Below are positions 32,606-42,162 of a DNA stretch of 64,000 bases, piece after piece. The stretch spans positions 3,657,767 through 3,721,766 of the forward strand of contig NZ_CP022161.1 of assembly GCF_002214185.1 (NCBI RefSeq), in the 5' to 3' direction. The translations under genes were made by a program, and so were the position numbers. The notes beneath the pieces were generated by a model, which was not told where the DNA came from, ran no database searches, and saw only the letters and a program-made list of their open reading frames with translations. This DNA comes from Streptomyces capitiformicae (GTDB taxonomy: Bacteria; Actinomycetota; Actinomycetes; Streptomycetales; Streptomycetaceae). Every line of letters starts with the position of its first letter. The first letter of the stretch is position 1.

Positions 32606-33472
32606 ATGTGCCGCTGGATCGCCTACTCGGGTACACCTGTCCTTCTCAGCCAGGTCCTGTTCAAGCCGCAACACTCCTTGATCGACCAGAGCCTGCACTC
32701 CCGCATGGGGGTGGAGACGACCAACGGCGATGGTTTCGGTGTCGGCTGGTACACGCAGGACACGGACACTCCGGCGGTGCTGCGGGATGTCGGTCCCGCC
32801 TGGAACAACCGCAATCTGTTGGAGGTTTCCCACCACGTTTACTCGGGTCTGTTCTTCGCGCACATCAGGGCCTCGACCGGGACTGCCGTGCAGCAGACCA
32901 ACTGTCACCCCTTCCGGAGCGGTCGCTGGATGTGGATGCACAACGGGGCGATCAGCGGGTTCCACCGGCTCCGGCGGGACCTCGCACTGGCCGTCGATCC
33001 TGCCCTGTATCCCGACATCGAGGGTTCCACCGACTCCGAGCTCATGTTCTTCCTGGCCCTCACATTCGGCCTGACGGAGGATCCTGCCGGTGCCGTGGCG
33101 CGCATGGCCGGCCTGGTCGAGAAAGCGGGGCACGCGCACGACATCCCCCACCCGCTGCAAATGACCCTCGCGGTGGCCGACGGCGAACGCATATGGGCCT
33201 TCCGCTACTCCAGCGAAGGCCGCTCTCGGTCGTTGTACTTCAGCACCCAGGTGGACGCCCTGCGTGCGCTCCACCCGGACGCCGCGTTCCTGCGGGACAT
33301 CTCCGACGAGACCCGCCTCGTCGTGTCCGAACCGCTGGGCGCCCTCCCCGGCGCATGGAACGAGGTGCCGGAGAGCAGTTACGGCATCATCCAGCCGGGC
33401 CAAGACGTGCTCCGTGCTTTCCGGCCCGCCCTGCAAGGCGACTCGGCCTGGAGCCGGCCAGCAAGCTCGTGA
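32606..33472 (+). CDS. Class II glutamine amidotransferase
   Basis: A 288-residue Ntn-type amidotransferase. Cys2 after the initiator Met (MCRWIAYSG) is the catalytic nucleophile. NGDGFGVGWY (about residue 40), FFAHIRAST (about 84) and WMWMHNGAISGF (about 108) form the glutamine site. The architecture is like EgtC, which acts in ergothioneine synthesis, but no egt genes are nearby and many stand-alone copies exist. It probably releases ammonia or cleaves a gamma-glutamyl amide; the substrate is unknown. The LAL regulator gene follows by 93 bases. Confidence 0.85.
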   Translation: MCRWIAYSGTPVLLSQVLFKPQHSLIDQSLHSRMGVETTNGDGFGVGWYTQDTDTPAVLRDVGPAWNNRNLLEVSHHVYSGLFFAHIRASTGTAVQQTNCHPFRSGRWMWMHNGAISGFHRLRRDLALAVDPALYPDIEGSTDSELMFFLALTFGLTEDPAGAVARMAGLVEKAGHAHDIPHPLQMTLAVADGERIWAFRYSSEGRSRSLYFSTQVDALRALHPDAAFLRDISDETRLVVSEPLGALPGAWNEVPESSYGIIQPGQDVLRAFRPALQGDSAWSRPASS

Positions 33473-33565
33473 ACGGGCCAGTGGCCCGCTGTGTCGCGCG
33501 CCGGGGCAGGAGGACTGGGATGCTGGGAAGGCGCGCTGCCCGTGACGTGACCCTGACGGACCGGG

Positions 33566-36262
33566 GTGGTGAGCGCCGTGGCCGAGACCTACGAGAACGC
33601 CCAAGGACCTACTGTTCCGGCCATTCCGTGCGCCGATCCCCTGGGAGACCCGTTTCTGCGCACCCGCTTCGCCCTCCCCGCGAGACCCGCGACGTTCCTG
33701 CGGCGGCAACGGCTCGTCCAGCATCTCGACCAGGCTCTGCGGACACCGTTGACACTGGTCAACGGGGCGGCCGGGGCCGGCAAAACCCTGCTGGCCGCCG
33801 ACTGGGCCGCCGGACTGCGGCCGCCGGTCGCCTGGCTCACCGTCGAAGTGGGGGACCGGCGTCCCGGGGTCTTCTGGGCCTACGTCCTTCAGGCACTGCG
33901 CGCCTGCGGCGCACCGGCATCCGACGCGGTCGGGGCCCCCGCGGACGCGACCGGGGTGGACCAGAAGCTGCTGGCAGCCCTGGCCGCCGAGCTGGACGAT
34001 CGCGACCGGCCCGTGGTCCTCGTACTCGACGAGTTCGACCGCGTGACCGCTCCGGAGGTCGCGGAGCAGCTGGAGTTCGTACGGCACCACGCCGGGCGCG
34101 GCCTGCACCTCGTCCTCGTCACGCGCACCGAACCGCTGGTTCCACTGCACCGTTACCGGGCGGCCGGCGAGCTGACGGAGATCCGCGCCGCCGATCTGGC
34201 CTTTACGCCGGAAGAGGCCGTCGCACTCCTTGAGCTGCACGGTCTGAGCCTTCCGGCCCACGCCGCGCGTGCCCTGGTGGACCGCACCCGGGGCTGGGCC
34301 GCCGGACTGCGCCTGTCCGCCCTGGCCGCGCGGGAGAGCGCCGACCCGGAGCTCTACCTGAAGGAGTTCGAGGCGGACCGCAGTACGGTCGCGGACTTCC
34401 TGCTGGCCGAGGTCCTCAGGGGACAGCCGGAGGAGACACAGGACCTCCTGCTGCGCGTCAGCGTCCTGGAGCGTTTCTGTCCCGACCTGGCCGACGCGCT
34501 GACCCTCCGGACCGATGCCGGGCCCATTCTCTCCGGGCTGCACCGCGACAACGCGTTCGTCGAGCACCTCGGGCACTCGTGGTACCAGCTCCATCCGCTG
34601 TTCGGGGAGATACTCCGGGCCCATCTGCGCGAGCGCCTGCCCGGCTTGGAGCCGGAACTCCACCGGCGCGCCGCGCGGTGGCTGCGCCCCTCCGGATTCC
34701 TGCGGGAGACACTCGCCCACGGTGCCGCCGCCGGAGACTGGGATTTCGCCGCCGGTGCCCTCATAGACGACCTGGCGATCGGACAGCTCTTCACCGGCCT
34801 GCGCTCGGGTGACCTGGACCAGGTGTTCTCCCACATGGGGCCCGAGGCCAGGAGCCCGGCGACGGACCTCGTACGCGCCGCCCACGACCTGTCCCGGTGC
34901 GACCTGGACCGCGGTCTGACCCGCCTGCGTCACGCCGAGGAGCACCTGGCCGACGACGCGCCCGAGCCGGCGGCTGCCCGGCTGAGCTGTGCGCTGCTGG
35001 AGGCACTGGCCGCCCGGCTGACCGGATGTCCCCCACGGGCCGAGAAGGCCGCCGAAGCGGCCGACGAGCTGTGGCGGGAGGTGCCGGCGCACCTCCTGGA
35101 GAAGCATCCTGAAATCGCCGCTCTGCTGCTGACCCATCTGGGATCGGCACGCCTGTGGGCAGGGCGTTTCCAGGACGCGCGCGCTGCCCTGACCGCCGTG
35201 GCCGATACTCCCGGCGGAGCCTCCACCGTGCTGCCCCGGGAGGAGTCGATGGGGCACCTGGCCCTGCTCGACTATCTGAACGGCTGGCTCGGCCGGGCGG
35301 AACGCAAGGCCCTCGCGGCGTTGTCCGAGGCGGAGCGGGTCGGCCTGCCCCAGCCGTCCGGCTCCGGCATCGAACGGCTGGTTCTGGCCGCCGTGGCCGT
35401 CGACCGCCATGAACTGGACCGGGCCCAAGCCCTCCTCAACGAGACGGCCCGGCTCCCGTCGGGAGCGCGTGATCCAGTGCCCGCGGCGGGACGAGCCCTC
35501 GCCACAGCTCGTCTGCTGATGGCCAGAGGCCGGGCACGAGCCGCCGTCGAGGCGGCGGACCCGGCCGTCTCCGCCGTCGAGGCGTCACCTTGGGCGGCAA
35601 GCCATGAAGCGCTCGCCGTCTCCGCCGCCCACCTGGCCGAAGGACGGCCGGACGAAGCCACCGAGGTACTCCAGCGCGTGTCCGGCGACCAACCGACGTG
35701 CGCCGTGGAGGCCGCGGCGCTCCACCTCGCCGCAGGGCGTCCCGAGACGGCCGTCGACCTGCTCGACAGCATCCGCGCCCAGGGCGGGACGGGCCCGGCG
35801 GTGACCGTGAGGGCAGCGCTGGTGAGGGCTCAGGCCGCGGAGGGCGCGGGAGACACCGCAACAGCACGCAGGCTCGTGGCACAGGCGCTCCTCGACGCCC
35901 GGCGCGAGCGGCTGCGGCGTCCGTTCCTCGATGCCGGAGCGTGGATCCGGCCCCTCCTGGCCTCGGCCTCACTGCACGAGCTGGCAGCGGGCTGGCTCAC
36001 GCCCGGCCCGCTCCCCACGCGACGGGGTGAGCAGCCCGGACCCGAACCGCCGCGCACGCCGCTCGTCGGGGTGGAGCTCAGCGGACGTGAGCGTGACGTC
36101 CTGGAGCGGCTGGCCCGGATGATGTCGACGGAGGAGATCGCCGCCGATCTGTACGTGTCGGTGAACACGGTGAAGACCCACCTCAAGAGCGTGTACCGGA
36201 AGCTGGCGGTGAACCGGCGGGGCGAAGCTGTGCACCGCGCGCGCGACCTCCGGCTGCTGTGA
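33566..36262 (+). CDS. LAL-type LuxR-family regulator (MalT-like)
   Basis: An 898-residue regulator reading from GTG at 33566; GTG codons at 33569 and 33578 are also possible. GAAGAGKT (residues 67-74) is the Walker A of the STAND ATPase part, with VVLVLDEFDRV as Walker B near residue 150. A long helical repeat region follows. The carboxyl LuxR helix-turn-helix contains LSGRERDVLERLARMMSTEE and VSVNTVKTHLKSVYRKL (about 835-895). LAL proteins usually activate neighbouring operons on ligand binding. The signal is unknown; possible targets are the following transport and membrane genes. Confidence 0.9.
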   Translation: MVSAVAETYENAQGPTVPAIPCADPLGDPFLRTRFALPARPATFLRRQRLVQHLDQALRTPLTLVNGAAGAGKTLLAADWAAGLRPPVAWLTVEVGDRRPGVFWAYVLQALRACGAPASDAVGAPADATGVDQKLLAALAAELDDRDRPVVLVLDEFDRVTAPEVAEQLEFVRHHAGRGLHLVLVTRTEPLVPLHRYRAAGELTEIRAADLAFTPEEAVALLELHGLSLPAHAARALVDRTRGWAAGLRLSALAARESADPELYLKEFEADRSTVADFLLAEVLRGQPEETQDLLLRVSVLERFCPDLADALTLRTDAGPILSGLHRDNAFVEHLGHSWYQLHPLFGEILRAHLRERLPGLEPELHRRAARWLRPSGFLRETLAHGAAAGDWDFAAGALIDDLAIGQLFTGLRSGDLDQVFSHMGPEARSPATDLVRAAHDLSRCDLDRGLTRLRHAEEHLADDAPEPAAARLSCALLEALAARLTGCPPRAEKAAEAADELWREVPAHLLEKHPEIAALLLTHLGSARLWAGRFQDARAALTAVADTPGGASTVLPREESMGHLALLDYLNGWLGRAERKALAALSEAERVGLPQPSGSGIERLVLAAVAVDRHELDRAQALLNETARLPSGARDPVPAAGRALATARLLMARGRARAAVEAADPAVSAVEASPWAASHEALAVSAAHLAEGRPDEATEVLQRVSGDQPTCAVEAAALHLAAGRPETAVDLLDSIRAQGGTGPAVTVRAALVRAQAAEGAGDTATARRLVAQALLDARRERLRRPFLDAGAWIRPLLASASLHELAAGWLTPGPLPTRRGEQPGPEPPRTPLVGVELSGRERDVLERLARMMSTEEIAADLYVSVNTVKTHLKSVYRKLAVNRRGEAVHRARDLRLL

Positions 36263-36387
36263 ACACGCGCGCGTCCGGCGCCCCCACCTGCAGGACATCA
36301 CACGGGTGATGCCCTCCCCCGCAGCGGCTCGAGCTGGTCCTGCCGTCGCGGGGTCAACAGCGCCAGTGGCGGCGTACCGTCACGAGG

Positions 36388-37352
36388 TCAACAGCGCCAG
36401 TGGCGGCGCCAGTACCAGAGCGCGCCGACCGCGGCGGACGCCGTGGCCAGGGTGATGCCGAGGACCGGCCGACGGCTCTCGGCGATGCGCGGGCCGGTCA
36501 GGATGGTCACGGCGGTCAGGACGAGCGGTACGGGGAGGGAGAGGAGCGCGCGGAGTGCGGCCGCCATTACGTCGGGTTCGAGGCGGGAGGTCCGGCGGCG
36601 CGGGGCGGGTGCGGTGCCGGCGAAGTAGTAGGCGAGCACACGGTCTGCCAGGCGGGCGTCGGCGCGCTGGTGGTTCACGGCCATGTAGGGGAGCCAGACA
36701 AGGGGGGCGACCAGTCCGACCAGGAGGACCACGCCGAGCAGCAGCCACCCCCAAGCCTGGACGGCGCCCCGGCGTGCGCGCCGACTCGCGTCCTGGCTCT
36801 CGTCGGCCGGCGTGAGAATGCCGAGGAGGCGGGCCATGCGCAGGGTGACGGTCCACAGCGCCGTCCATCGCTTCCAGCGGGCGGGTGCGCCGGTGGCGCC
36901 TCCGGTGCGGGTGAGCGCGTCCTGGGCCTGGCGGGTGTCCTCGTACACGCCCTGGGGACGAGGAGTTCGCCGGCGCGGGCGCTCGCCGTGGGGTCGCGGC
37001 CGTCGAGGGCGGCCAGCTCCAGGACCGTACGTCCTGGCGGAGCAGCGCCGCGCAGAACGCGACGGGAATGAGCACGATGAACGGGCCGCCCACGATCGAT
37101 CCCTCCGATACGACGGCCCGTCGGCCCCGGGCGACCACCCGAGCTCGGAGCTCCGCCTCGCTGGCGTCGGGGTGGCTCCGCCGAACCGAGGCGATTGCTT
37201 CGGGCACGGCCGGGCCGATGCGGCGGACGGCGAAGTCGGCGAGGAGTTCGGGGAGGTGCCCGGGATAGGTGACGGCCGATGCCAGCAGCGAGCGTTCAGG
37301 GGAGGGCTCCTTGCCGGAGCCCTCGGTTCTCAGATTCTCCGGGCGCGGCACA
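36388..37352 (-). pseudogene. Membrane protein gene with two frameshifts
   Basis: Three consecutive pieces in different frames read as one protein of about 320 residues. The first, from GTG at 37352, includes VRRIGPAVPEAIASVRRSHP and FIVLIPVAFCAALLRQ. A second frame continues RTVLELAALDGRDPTASARA up to GELLVP. The third starts VYEDTRQAQDALTR and has three membrane segments near GWLLLGVVLLVGLVAPLVW, LPVPLVLTAVTIL and a carboxyl helix. The breaks are near 37037 (after CGCCAG) and 36957 (in a run of C); one base appears missing at each. If the breaks are real the product is lost; if they are sequence errors the gene is whole. A separate 186-residue product from GTG 36948 is also possible. Confidence 0.6.
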
Positions 37353-37567
37353 TGTCGTATCTGCCACGAATCACTTTGATCAGGACGACCGGTCGGTTCT
37401 CTCACCTCCGGCGGACACCACCGCGGTGCGGCCCCTCCCCCGTGGCGGGTGAGGCACGGGGCGCGTGCCCGGGATGTGATGAAAGGAGCGGCGAGGCGTG
37501 CGCCGGCCACCTGCCCCGCCTGCTCCAGCGGCGTACCGGGGCGGGACGACTCTGCGAGGTGGACACC

Positions 37568-39196
37568 GTGAAGCACTGGCGGGCTCTGATCGTCCTCGGC
37601 ACGGCCCAGTTCCTCATGGTCCTGGACACCTCCGTCATGAACGTGTCCATCAGTCAGCTGGTCGAGGACTTCGACACGGAGGTCACCGCCATCCAGGCCG
37701 TCATCACTCTGTACGCGCTGGTCATGGCCGCGTTCATGATCACCGGCGGCAGGTTCGGGGACATTCTGGGGCGTCGCCGCATGTTCCTGCTGGGGCTGGT
37801 CGTCTACGGCGTGGGGTCGGCCCTGACCGCCGTGGCACCCACGCTGTGGGTCCTCACGCTGGGCTGGTCCGTCATCGAGGGGCTCGGTGCCGCCATGGTG
37901 CTGCCGGCCATGGCGGCCCTCGTCGCGGAGTCGTACCGCGGGAAGGACCGGGCCGTCGCCTACGCGGTCATCGGCGGGCTCGCCGGCGCCGGGATCGCGG
38001 TCGGCCCGCTGCTGGGCGGCTGGGTGACGACGTACCTGACCTGGCGGCTGGTCTTCGCAGGCGAGGTCGTGGTCGTCGTGGCCGTCCTGCTGTGCCGCCG
38101 GGTGATCGCGACGCCCGCCCCGACCGGTCCACGCCCCCGGCTGGACGTCGTCGGTGCGGTGCTCTCCGCGGCCGGACTGGGGCTGGGCGTGCTCGGGGTG
38201 CTGCAGAGCAGCACATGGGGGTGGGTGCAGCCCCGCAACCCGCCCTTCACCGTCCTCGGCTTCGCCCCGACGCTGTTCGTCATCGGCGCCGGGGCGGCCG
38301 TCCTGGCCCTCTTCCGGCACTGGGAGAGGCGGCGGGAGCACCAAGGCGTCGACCCCCTCGTGCACCTGTCCCTGCTGGGCAGACCCGTGCTGCGGTCCGG
38401 CCTGATGACGCTGCTGAGCCAGAACCTCATCCTGCTGGGGCTGTTCTTCACCATCCCGCTGTACCTGCAGGTGGTTCAGGGGTTGGACGCCTTCGAGACG
38501 GGGCTGCGCCTGCTCCCGGTGTCCGTGACCATGTTCGTGACCTCCCTGTCCGCGTCCTCGCTGGGACGAGTGTGGGGGCCGCGCCGGGTGGTCCGGCTGG
38601 CCCTGGCGACCCTGGCGGCGGCCATTGTGTGGCTGCTGGCCACCATCGACCCGGTCATCGACGACGCACAGTTCGCCGGAGCCATGGCTCTGCTGGGCGT
38701 GGGCGTCGGCCTGCTCGCCTCGCAACTGGGCAACGTCGTCCAGTCCGGCGTCGGGGAGGAGGAACGCAGTGAGGCCGGAGGGCTCCAGTTCACGGCACAG
38801 AATCTGGGCTCCGCGCTGGGCACCGCGCTCATCGGGTCGATCCTCATCGGTGCGCTGGCCAACGCCTTCACCACGCAGGTGGCGGACGATCCACGGCTGT
38901 CCGCCCAGACCCGTGAACAGGTCGGTGTCTCCCTGGAGGCCGGGATCAGCTTCGTCTCCACCGATCAGGTGCGCTCTGCGGCCGAGCGTGCCGGGCTGCC
39001 GCCGTCCGAGGTCGACGCCGTCGCGGACTCCTACGCCTCCGCGCAACTGGACGGCCTGAAGGCGGCGATCCTGGCCACCGGCGGCATCGCTCTCGCCGGT
39101 TTCCTGGTCACGCCGCACCTGCCGACCGCCCGGGAAAGCCGTCCGCGGCAGCCGGACGCCGCAGCTCCGACCGAAGCGACCGGATCGACGCGCTGA
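37568..39196 (+). CDS. MFS transporter, DHA2 family (14 TM)
   Basis: A 542-residue drug:proton antiporter-like protein. GTG at 37568 follows GAGG and begins KHWRALIVLGTAQFLMVLD. The DHA2 signature LDTSVMNVS lies in the first membrane helix, followed by GGRFGDILGRRRMF (motif A) and GPLLGGWVTTYLTWRLVF (motif C). The length and helix spacing suit 14 membrane segments. It likely exports toxic or signalling compounds; the substrate is unknown. It is divergent from the frameshifted membrane gene and 1.3 kb downstream of the LAL regulator. Confidence 0.9.
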   Translation: MKHWRALIVLGTAQFLMVLDTSVMNVSISQLVEDFDTEVTAIQAVITLYALVMAAFMITGGRFGDILGRRRMFLLGLVVYGVGSALTAVAPTLWVLTLGWSVIEGLGAAMVLPAMAALVAESYRGKDRAVAYAVIGGLAGAGIAVGPLLGGWVTTYLTWRLVFAGEVVVVVAVLLCRRVIATPAPTGPRPRLDVVGAVLSAAGLGLGVLGVLQSSTWGWVQPRNPPFTVLGFAPTLFVIGAGAAVLALFRHWERRREHQGVDPLVHLSLLGRPVLRSGLMTLLSQNLILLGLFFTIPLYLQVVQGLDAFETGLRLLPVSVTMFVTSLSASSLGRVWGPRRVVRLALATLAAAIVWLLATIDPVIDDAQFAGAMALLGVGVGLLASQLGNVVQSGVGEEERSEAGGLQFTAQNLGSALGTALIGSILIGALANAFTTQVADDPRLSAQTREQVGVSLEAGISFVSTDQVRSAAERAGLPPSEVDAVADSYASAQLDGLKAAILATGGIALAGFLVTPHLPTARESRPRQPDAAAPTEATGSTR

Positions 39197-39316
39197 GTGC
39201 TAAGTCCGGAGGGAGTCACCGGTGATCAGGACCAGGGCCGGCCCGGCCACGGCCCGCGCGGAGCGCCGGGCCGAACGCGGAGACGGATGTTGGGACGAAC
39301 GCCGGGCCCACGCACC

Positions 39317-39553
39317 GGCGTGGTGTTCTGGATCGCACACGTGCATGCCCAACTGTTCGGGGCCCGCCTGGCGCAACAGGCTCCGGATCGCCGGGTCGTG
39401 CTGTGCGTGTGCCGTGACGAGTGGCCGATCGTCAGGGCCGCCCTCCCGTCGGCAGCCGCGGTTGCCGCCGGCCCGCTCCTGGGGCTGGACGTGCGAGGCG
39501 CCCTCCGGCTGCCGCGGCACGCCGCGCCTGTGGTGGTCACCTGTACCGGGTGA
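39317..39553 (+). pseudogene. Membrane-protein fragment
   Basis: In the gap after the MFS gene an open frame contains GVVFWIAHVHAQLFGARLA and EWPIVRAALPSAAAVAAGP. This resembles the middle of a family of small Streptomyces membrane proteins (FWxAHxxA ... EWPIVxAALPP), but the flanks do not match and no start is evident. The rest of 39197-39634 holds no gene I can support. Confidence 0.35.
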
Positions 39554-39634
39554 GGTCCCGCGGGGCACGGAGGCGGACGATCGCAGGTAAGGGCGCCGTC
39601 CGCCGGACCGAAGCAGTCCATGGAAGGACAGCTC

Positions 39635-39832
39635 GTGCGCTACGAGATCCGCATCGAGGGACACCTGTCGGAAACGCTGGCCAAGGCGTTTCCGGAGCTG
39701 GGCCACGTGGTGATGTCCGGCCAGACCATCCTGTTCGGCCCTGTCGTGGACGAAGCGCACCTGTATGGGCTGCTGACACGCTGTCAGTCACTGGGCCTGC
39801 GGGTCATGGAGATGCGCCAGCTGCCGGAGTGA
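39635..39832 (+). CDS. Small conserved hypothetical protein (65 aa)
   Basis: GTG at 39635 has AAGGA (39624-39628) at good spacing; ATG at 39620 is in frame but overlaps that site. The protein reads VRYEIRIEGHLSETLAKAFP, then GQTILFGPVVDEAHLYGLL and ends MEMRQLPE. This kind of short alpha/beta protein is widespread in Streptomyces next to stress-related genes and has no known function. The FGPVxDEAxLxGLL pattern suggests a ferredoxin-like sensor fold. Confidence 0.7.
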   Translation: MRYEIRIEGHLSETLAKAFPELGHVVMSGQTILFGPVVDEAHLYGLLTRCQSLGLRVMEMRQLPE

Positions 39833-39893
39833 CGGGATCGGGCGCTGTGCGACACCGGATCGGCCCGGGGGCCGTACCCGGCGACCGCGTCGC

Positions 39894-41303
39894 TCAGAGC
39901 CGCTCCGCCCTGATCCGGCCGGAGCGGCAGGCGGCCTCCAGCGCCGCGAAGTCCCGCTCGTTCTGGTCGGCGTACGACTGGGCGAACTCGGTGAGCGCGC
40001 GGTCGAAACGGTCGCCGGCGCCCAGGTAGGCGGCGATGGCGATGGGATCGCCCGAGCGGGCGTGGGCCCGTGCCAGGGACGCCCCGCACAGCCGGCCGAA
40101 GAGGGCGAGCAGGCCCGGCCCCATGGTCTCCGGCTGGGCGATGCCCTTCCAGTCCCACAGTTGGCGTACGTAGAAGTCCCGCTCCTGCCCGTCGAGGCCC
40201 ACGACGCGCGTCCAGCCCAGGAAGATGTCGCTGGTCGTCTGTATCAGGCGCTGTCCGGTCACCACCCGCTGCCCCTGGTTGTCGTAGCGGTCGCCGCCCG
40301 TGTAGGCGGACAGCACCGACTCCTGGGCCTCTTTGGCCTGAAGCAGAAGCGGATCGTCGTCGTCCCTGCCGAGCAGGAGCAGGATCCAGCAGCGCGTACC
40401 GACACTGCCGACGCCCACCACCTTCCGGGCCATGTCCACCAGACGGTAGTGGCGCAGCAGGTGGCGGCGTTCGGACGGCAGGGTCCGCGCGTACCCGTCC
40501 ACGAGGCTCCGAAGCTGCCTCTCACGCCCTTCTTCGGAGGGGTCGTCGAGCAGGTGGTCGATCGGAGTGATCAGTGGCGGGTCGGGGGTGATGCGACGGC
40601 CCTGGGCCGTGACCCTGGTGAGCTTGGCGAAGGCCCGCAGATGGGTACGTGTGCGGGCCCGCTGCGTCGCGCGGGCGGTACGGCGTGCCGCCTCCTCGTT
40701 CCTCGACGAGGCCATCAGCTCCCGCAGCCGGTCGGCGTCGTCCTGGGCGTACCAGATGTCCAGGGTGCGCATGCCGGCGAACTCGCGTATCCGCTCCCGG
40801 TACGCCCGCACGCAGGCGCGCACGGTGCTGTTCTGCTCCTTGAGCGAGAAGCCGTTCGCCCGGGCCGCCGTCACGAAACCGGCCGCCAGCCGTTTGACGT
40901 CCCACTCGAACGGTCCGGGCAGGGTCTCGTCGAAGTCGTTGATGTCGAAGACCAGACGACGCTCCGGCGAGGCGAGCAGCCGGAAGTTCAGGGGATGAGC
41001 GTCCCCGCAGAGCTGTACCTGGAGCCCCGTGCTGGGGAGGGGCGCCAGGTCGGCTGCCATGATCGCGGCAGCACCGCGGTAGAAACGGAACGGCGACTCC
41101 AGCATGCGGCCGTAGCGGATCGGCACCAGCTCCGGTACCCGCTCGGCCGACTGCCGCTCCACCACCTCGACGGGGTCGGGTCGCTGCTGCGCGGTCTCGT
41201 ACCAGCCGTGCGACGAACGCGACGCCCGCCGGCGTGCACTCCTGCCGTACGCCGCTCGCTCGGCCGGGGACAGGGACGCGGTGAAAGCTCTCGGCACGGT
41301 CAT
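39894..41303 (-). CDS. DUF2252 family protein
   Basis: A 469-residue protein; ATG at 41303 overlaps the stop of the channel gene (ATGA). The DUF2252 hallmarks are RYGRMLESPFRFYRGAAAIM (about residue 66), QLCGDAHPLNFRLLASPER (about 98) and VFDINDFDETLPGPFEWDVK (about 118), reminiscent of the aminoglycoside-phosphotransferase fold (a GDAHxxNF loop and an acidic metal pair). No activity has been shown for the family. It forms an operon with the channel protein. Confidence 0.85.
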   Translation of the reverse strand: MTVPRAFTASLSPAERAAYGRSARRRASRSSHGWYETAQQRPDPVEVVERQSAERVPELVPIRYGRMLESPFRFYRGAAAIMAADLAPLPSTGLQVQLCGDAHPLNFRLLASPERRLVFDINDFDETLPGPFEWDVKRLAAGFVTAARANGFSLKEQNSTVRACVRAYRERIREFAGMRTLDIWYAQDDADRLRELMASSRNEEAARRTARATQRARTRTHLRAFAKLTRVTAQGRRITPDPPLITPIDHLLDDPSEEGRERQLRSLVDGYARTLPSERRHLLRHYRLVDMARKVVGVGSVGTRCWILLLLGRDDDDPLLLQAKEAQESVLSAYTGGDRYDNQGQRVVTGQRLIQTTSDIFLGWTRVVGLDGQERDFYVRQLWDWKGIAQPETMGPGLLALFGRLCGASLARAHARSGDPIAIAAYLGAGDRFDRALTEFAQSYADQNERDFAALEAACRSGRIRAERL

Positions 41304-41941
41304 GGTGCGGCCTCCTCGTCCGGTGTGGCGGCGTCGGTGCCGGAACGCGCCTGCGCCGACGGCGCGCGGCGCTGCCGGCGCAGCCCCGCCTGGACCGCGC
41401 TCGCCAGCACCCGCGCGGCGACGCCGACGAGCAGCAGCCCTCCCGCCATCTGCACCATCGTCAGCACGCGCCCGGTCTGGGAGTGGGCGGTGATGTCCCC
41501 GTAGCCGACCGTGCTGAAGGTGGTCAGAGTGAAGTACAAGGCGTCCGTCCTGGTCAGCGGTTCGCTGAAGGAGCCCGGGGCGGAGCGGTCCAGCAGGTAG
41601 TAGGCGCTGGCGAAGAGGACCAGGAACAGCACCAGCGTGGCGGCCAGGGCCTCGACGGCCTTCAGACGTGGGTGGGGTGAGCGCGCGATGCCCCGCACCT
41701 CCCACCCGAACACCAGCAGCACCGCCAGCAGGCCGCACACGAGCAGCGCCGAGGAACCGGCCGTGCCGGGCTCGTCCAGGGGCAGCAGGTAGTAGGCGGT
41801 GACGAGGCCGACCGCGACGAGCACGGCGCGGGCGATGGTGACGACCGCCGCCCACCGGCGGGGGCGGGACCGCCGACGCGGCCGGTCCGCGTCCTGCCCG
41901 GACCGGGCCCGGTCCGTCCGGGCTGTGCTCGGATCGCTCAT
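41300..41941 (-). CDS. Two-TM potassium-channel-like protein
   Basis: A 213-residue membrane protein. The pore helix and filter TLTTFSTVGYGDITAHSQTG (about residue 143) contain the potassium signature TVGYGD, followed by the inner helix VLTMVQMAGGLLLVGVAARV. Two earlier hydrophobic helices lie near residues 35-75. The cytoplasmic tail is short and lacks an RCK domain. It should form a tetrameric potassium channel. ATG at 41941 begins MSDPSTARTD; the gene is coupled by ATGA to DUF2252. Confidence 0.85.
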   Translation of the reverse strand: MSDPSTARTDRARSGQDADRPRRRSRPRRWAAVVTIARAVLVAVGLVTAYYLLPLDEPGTAGSSALLVCGLLAVLLVFGWEVRGIARSPHPRLKAVEALAATLVLFLVLFASAYYLLDRSAPGSFSEPLTRTDALYFTLTTFSTVGYGDITAHSQTGRVLTMVQMAGGLLLVGVAARVLASAVQAGLRRQRRAPSAQARSGTDAATPDEEAAP

Positions 41942-42162
41942 CTCGTGTCTTCTCGCTCCGTCCGGCCCCGGACGGCGGGTGGGCCGGGCACCGGGGGACT
42001 TCCAGCTCACCGCCACGGCGGCGTCGACGGATCACCCGTGGTGGGTGATCCGGTCCCCGAGCGGCAGGCGTGACCCTGGAGCGGTCAGGTGCTCGCGCAC
42101 CGCCCCCTCACCCCCGCCTCGTCGGTTTCCGGAGGCGACGGCTGCTCACGCGAGGAGGAGCC

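Noticed and set aside
32606..33472. egtC of ergothioneine synthesis.
   Set aside because: The fold fits, but no egtA, B, D or E gene adjoins, and stand-alone class II amidotransferases are common.
32552..35428. A 958-codon open frame on the minus strand opposite the amidotransferase and LAL genes.
   Set aside because: Glycine/glutamine-rich antisense frame without motifs; the plus strand has clear domains and ribosome-binding sites.
36380..39118. A 912-codon open frame on the minus strand opposite the MFS gene.
   Set aside because: Most of it is the high-GC mirror of the transporter (His/Gly/Gln/Asp-rich, no domain). Only its last part, near 36960-37350, is real and belongs to the frameshifted membrane gene.
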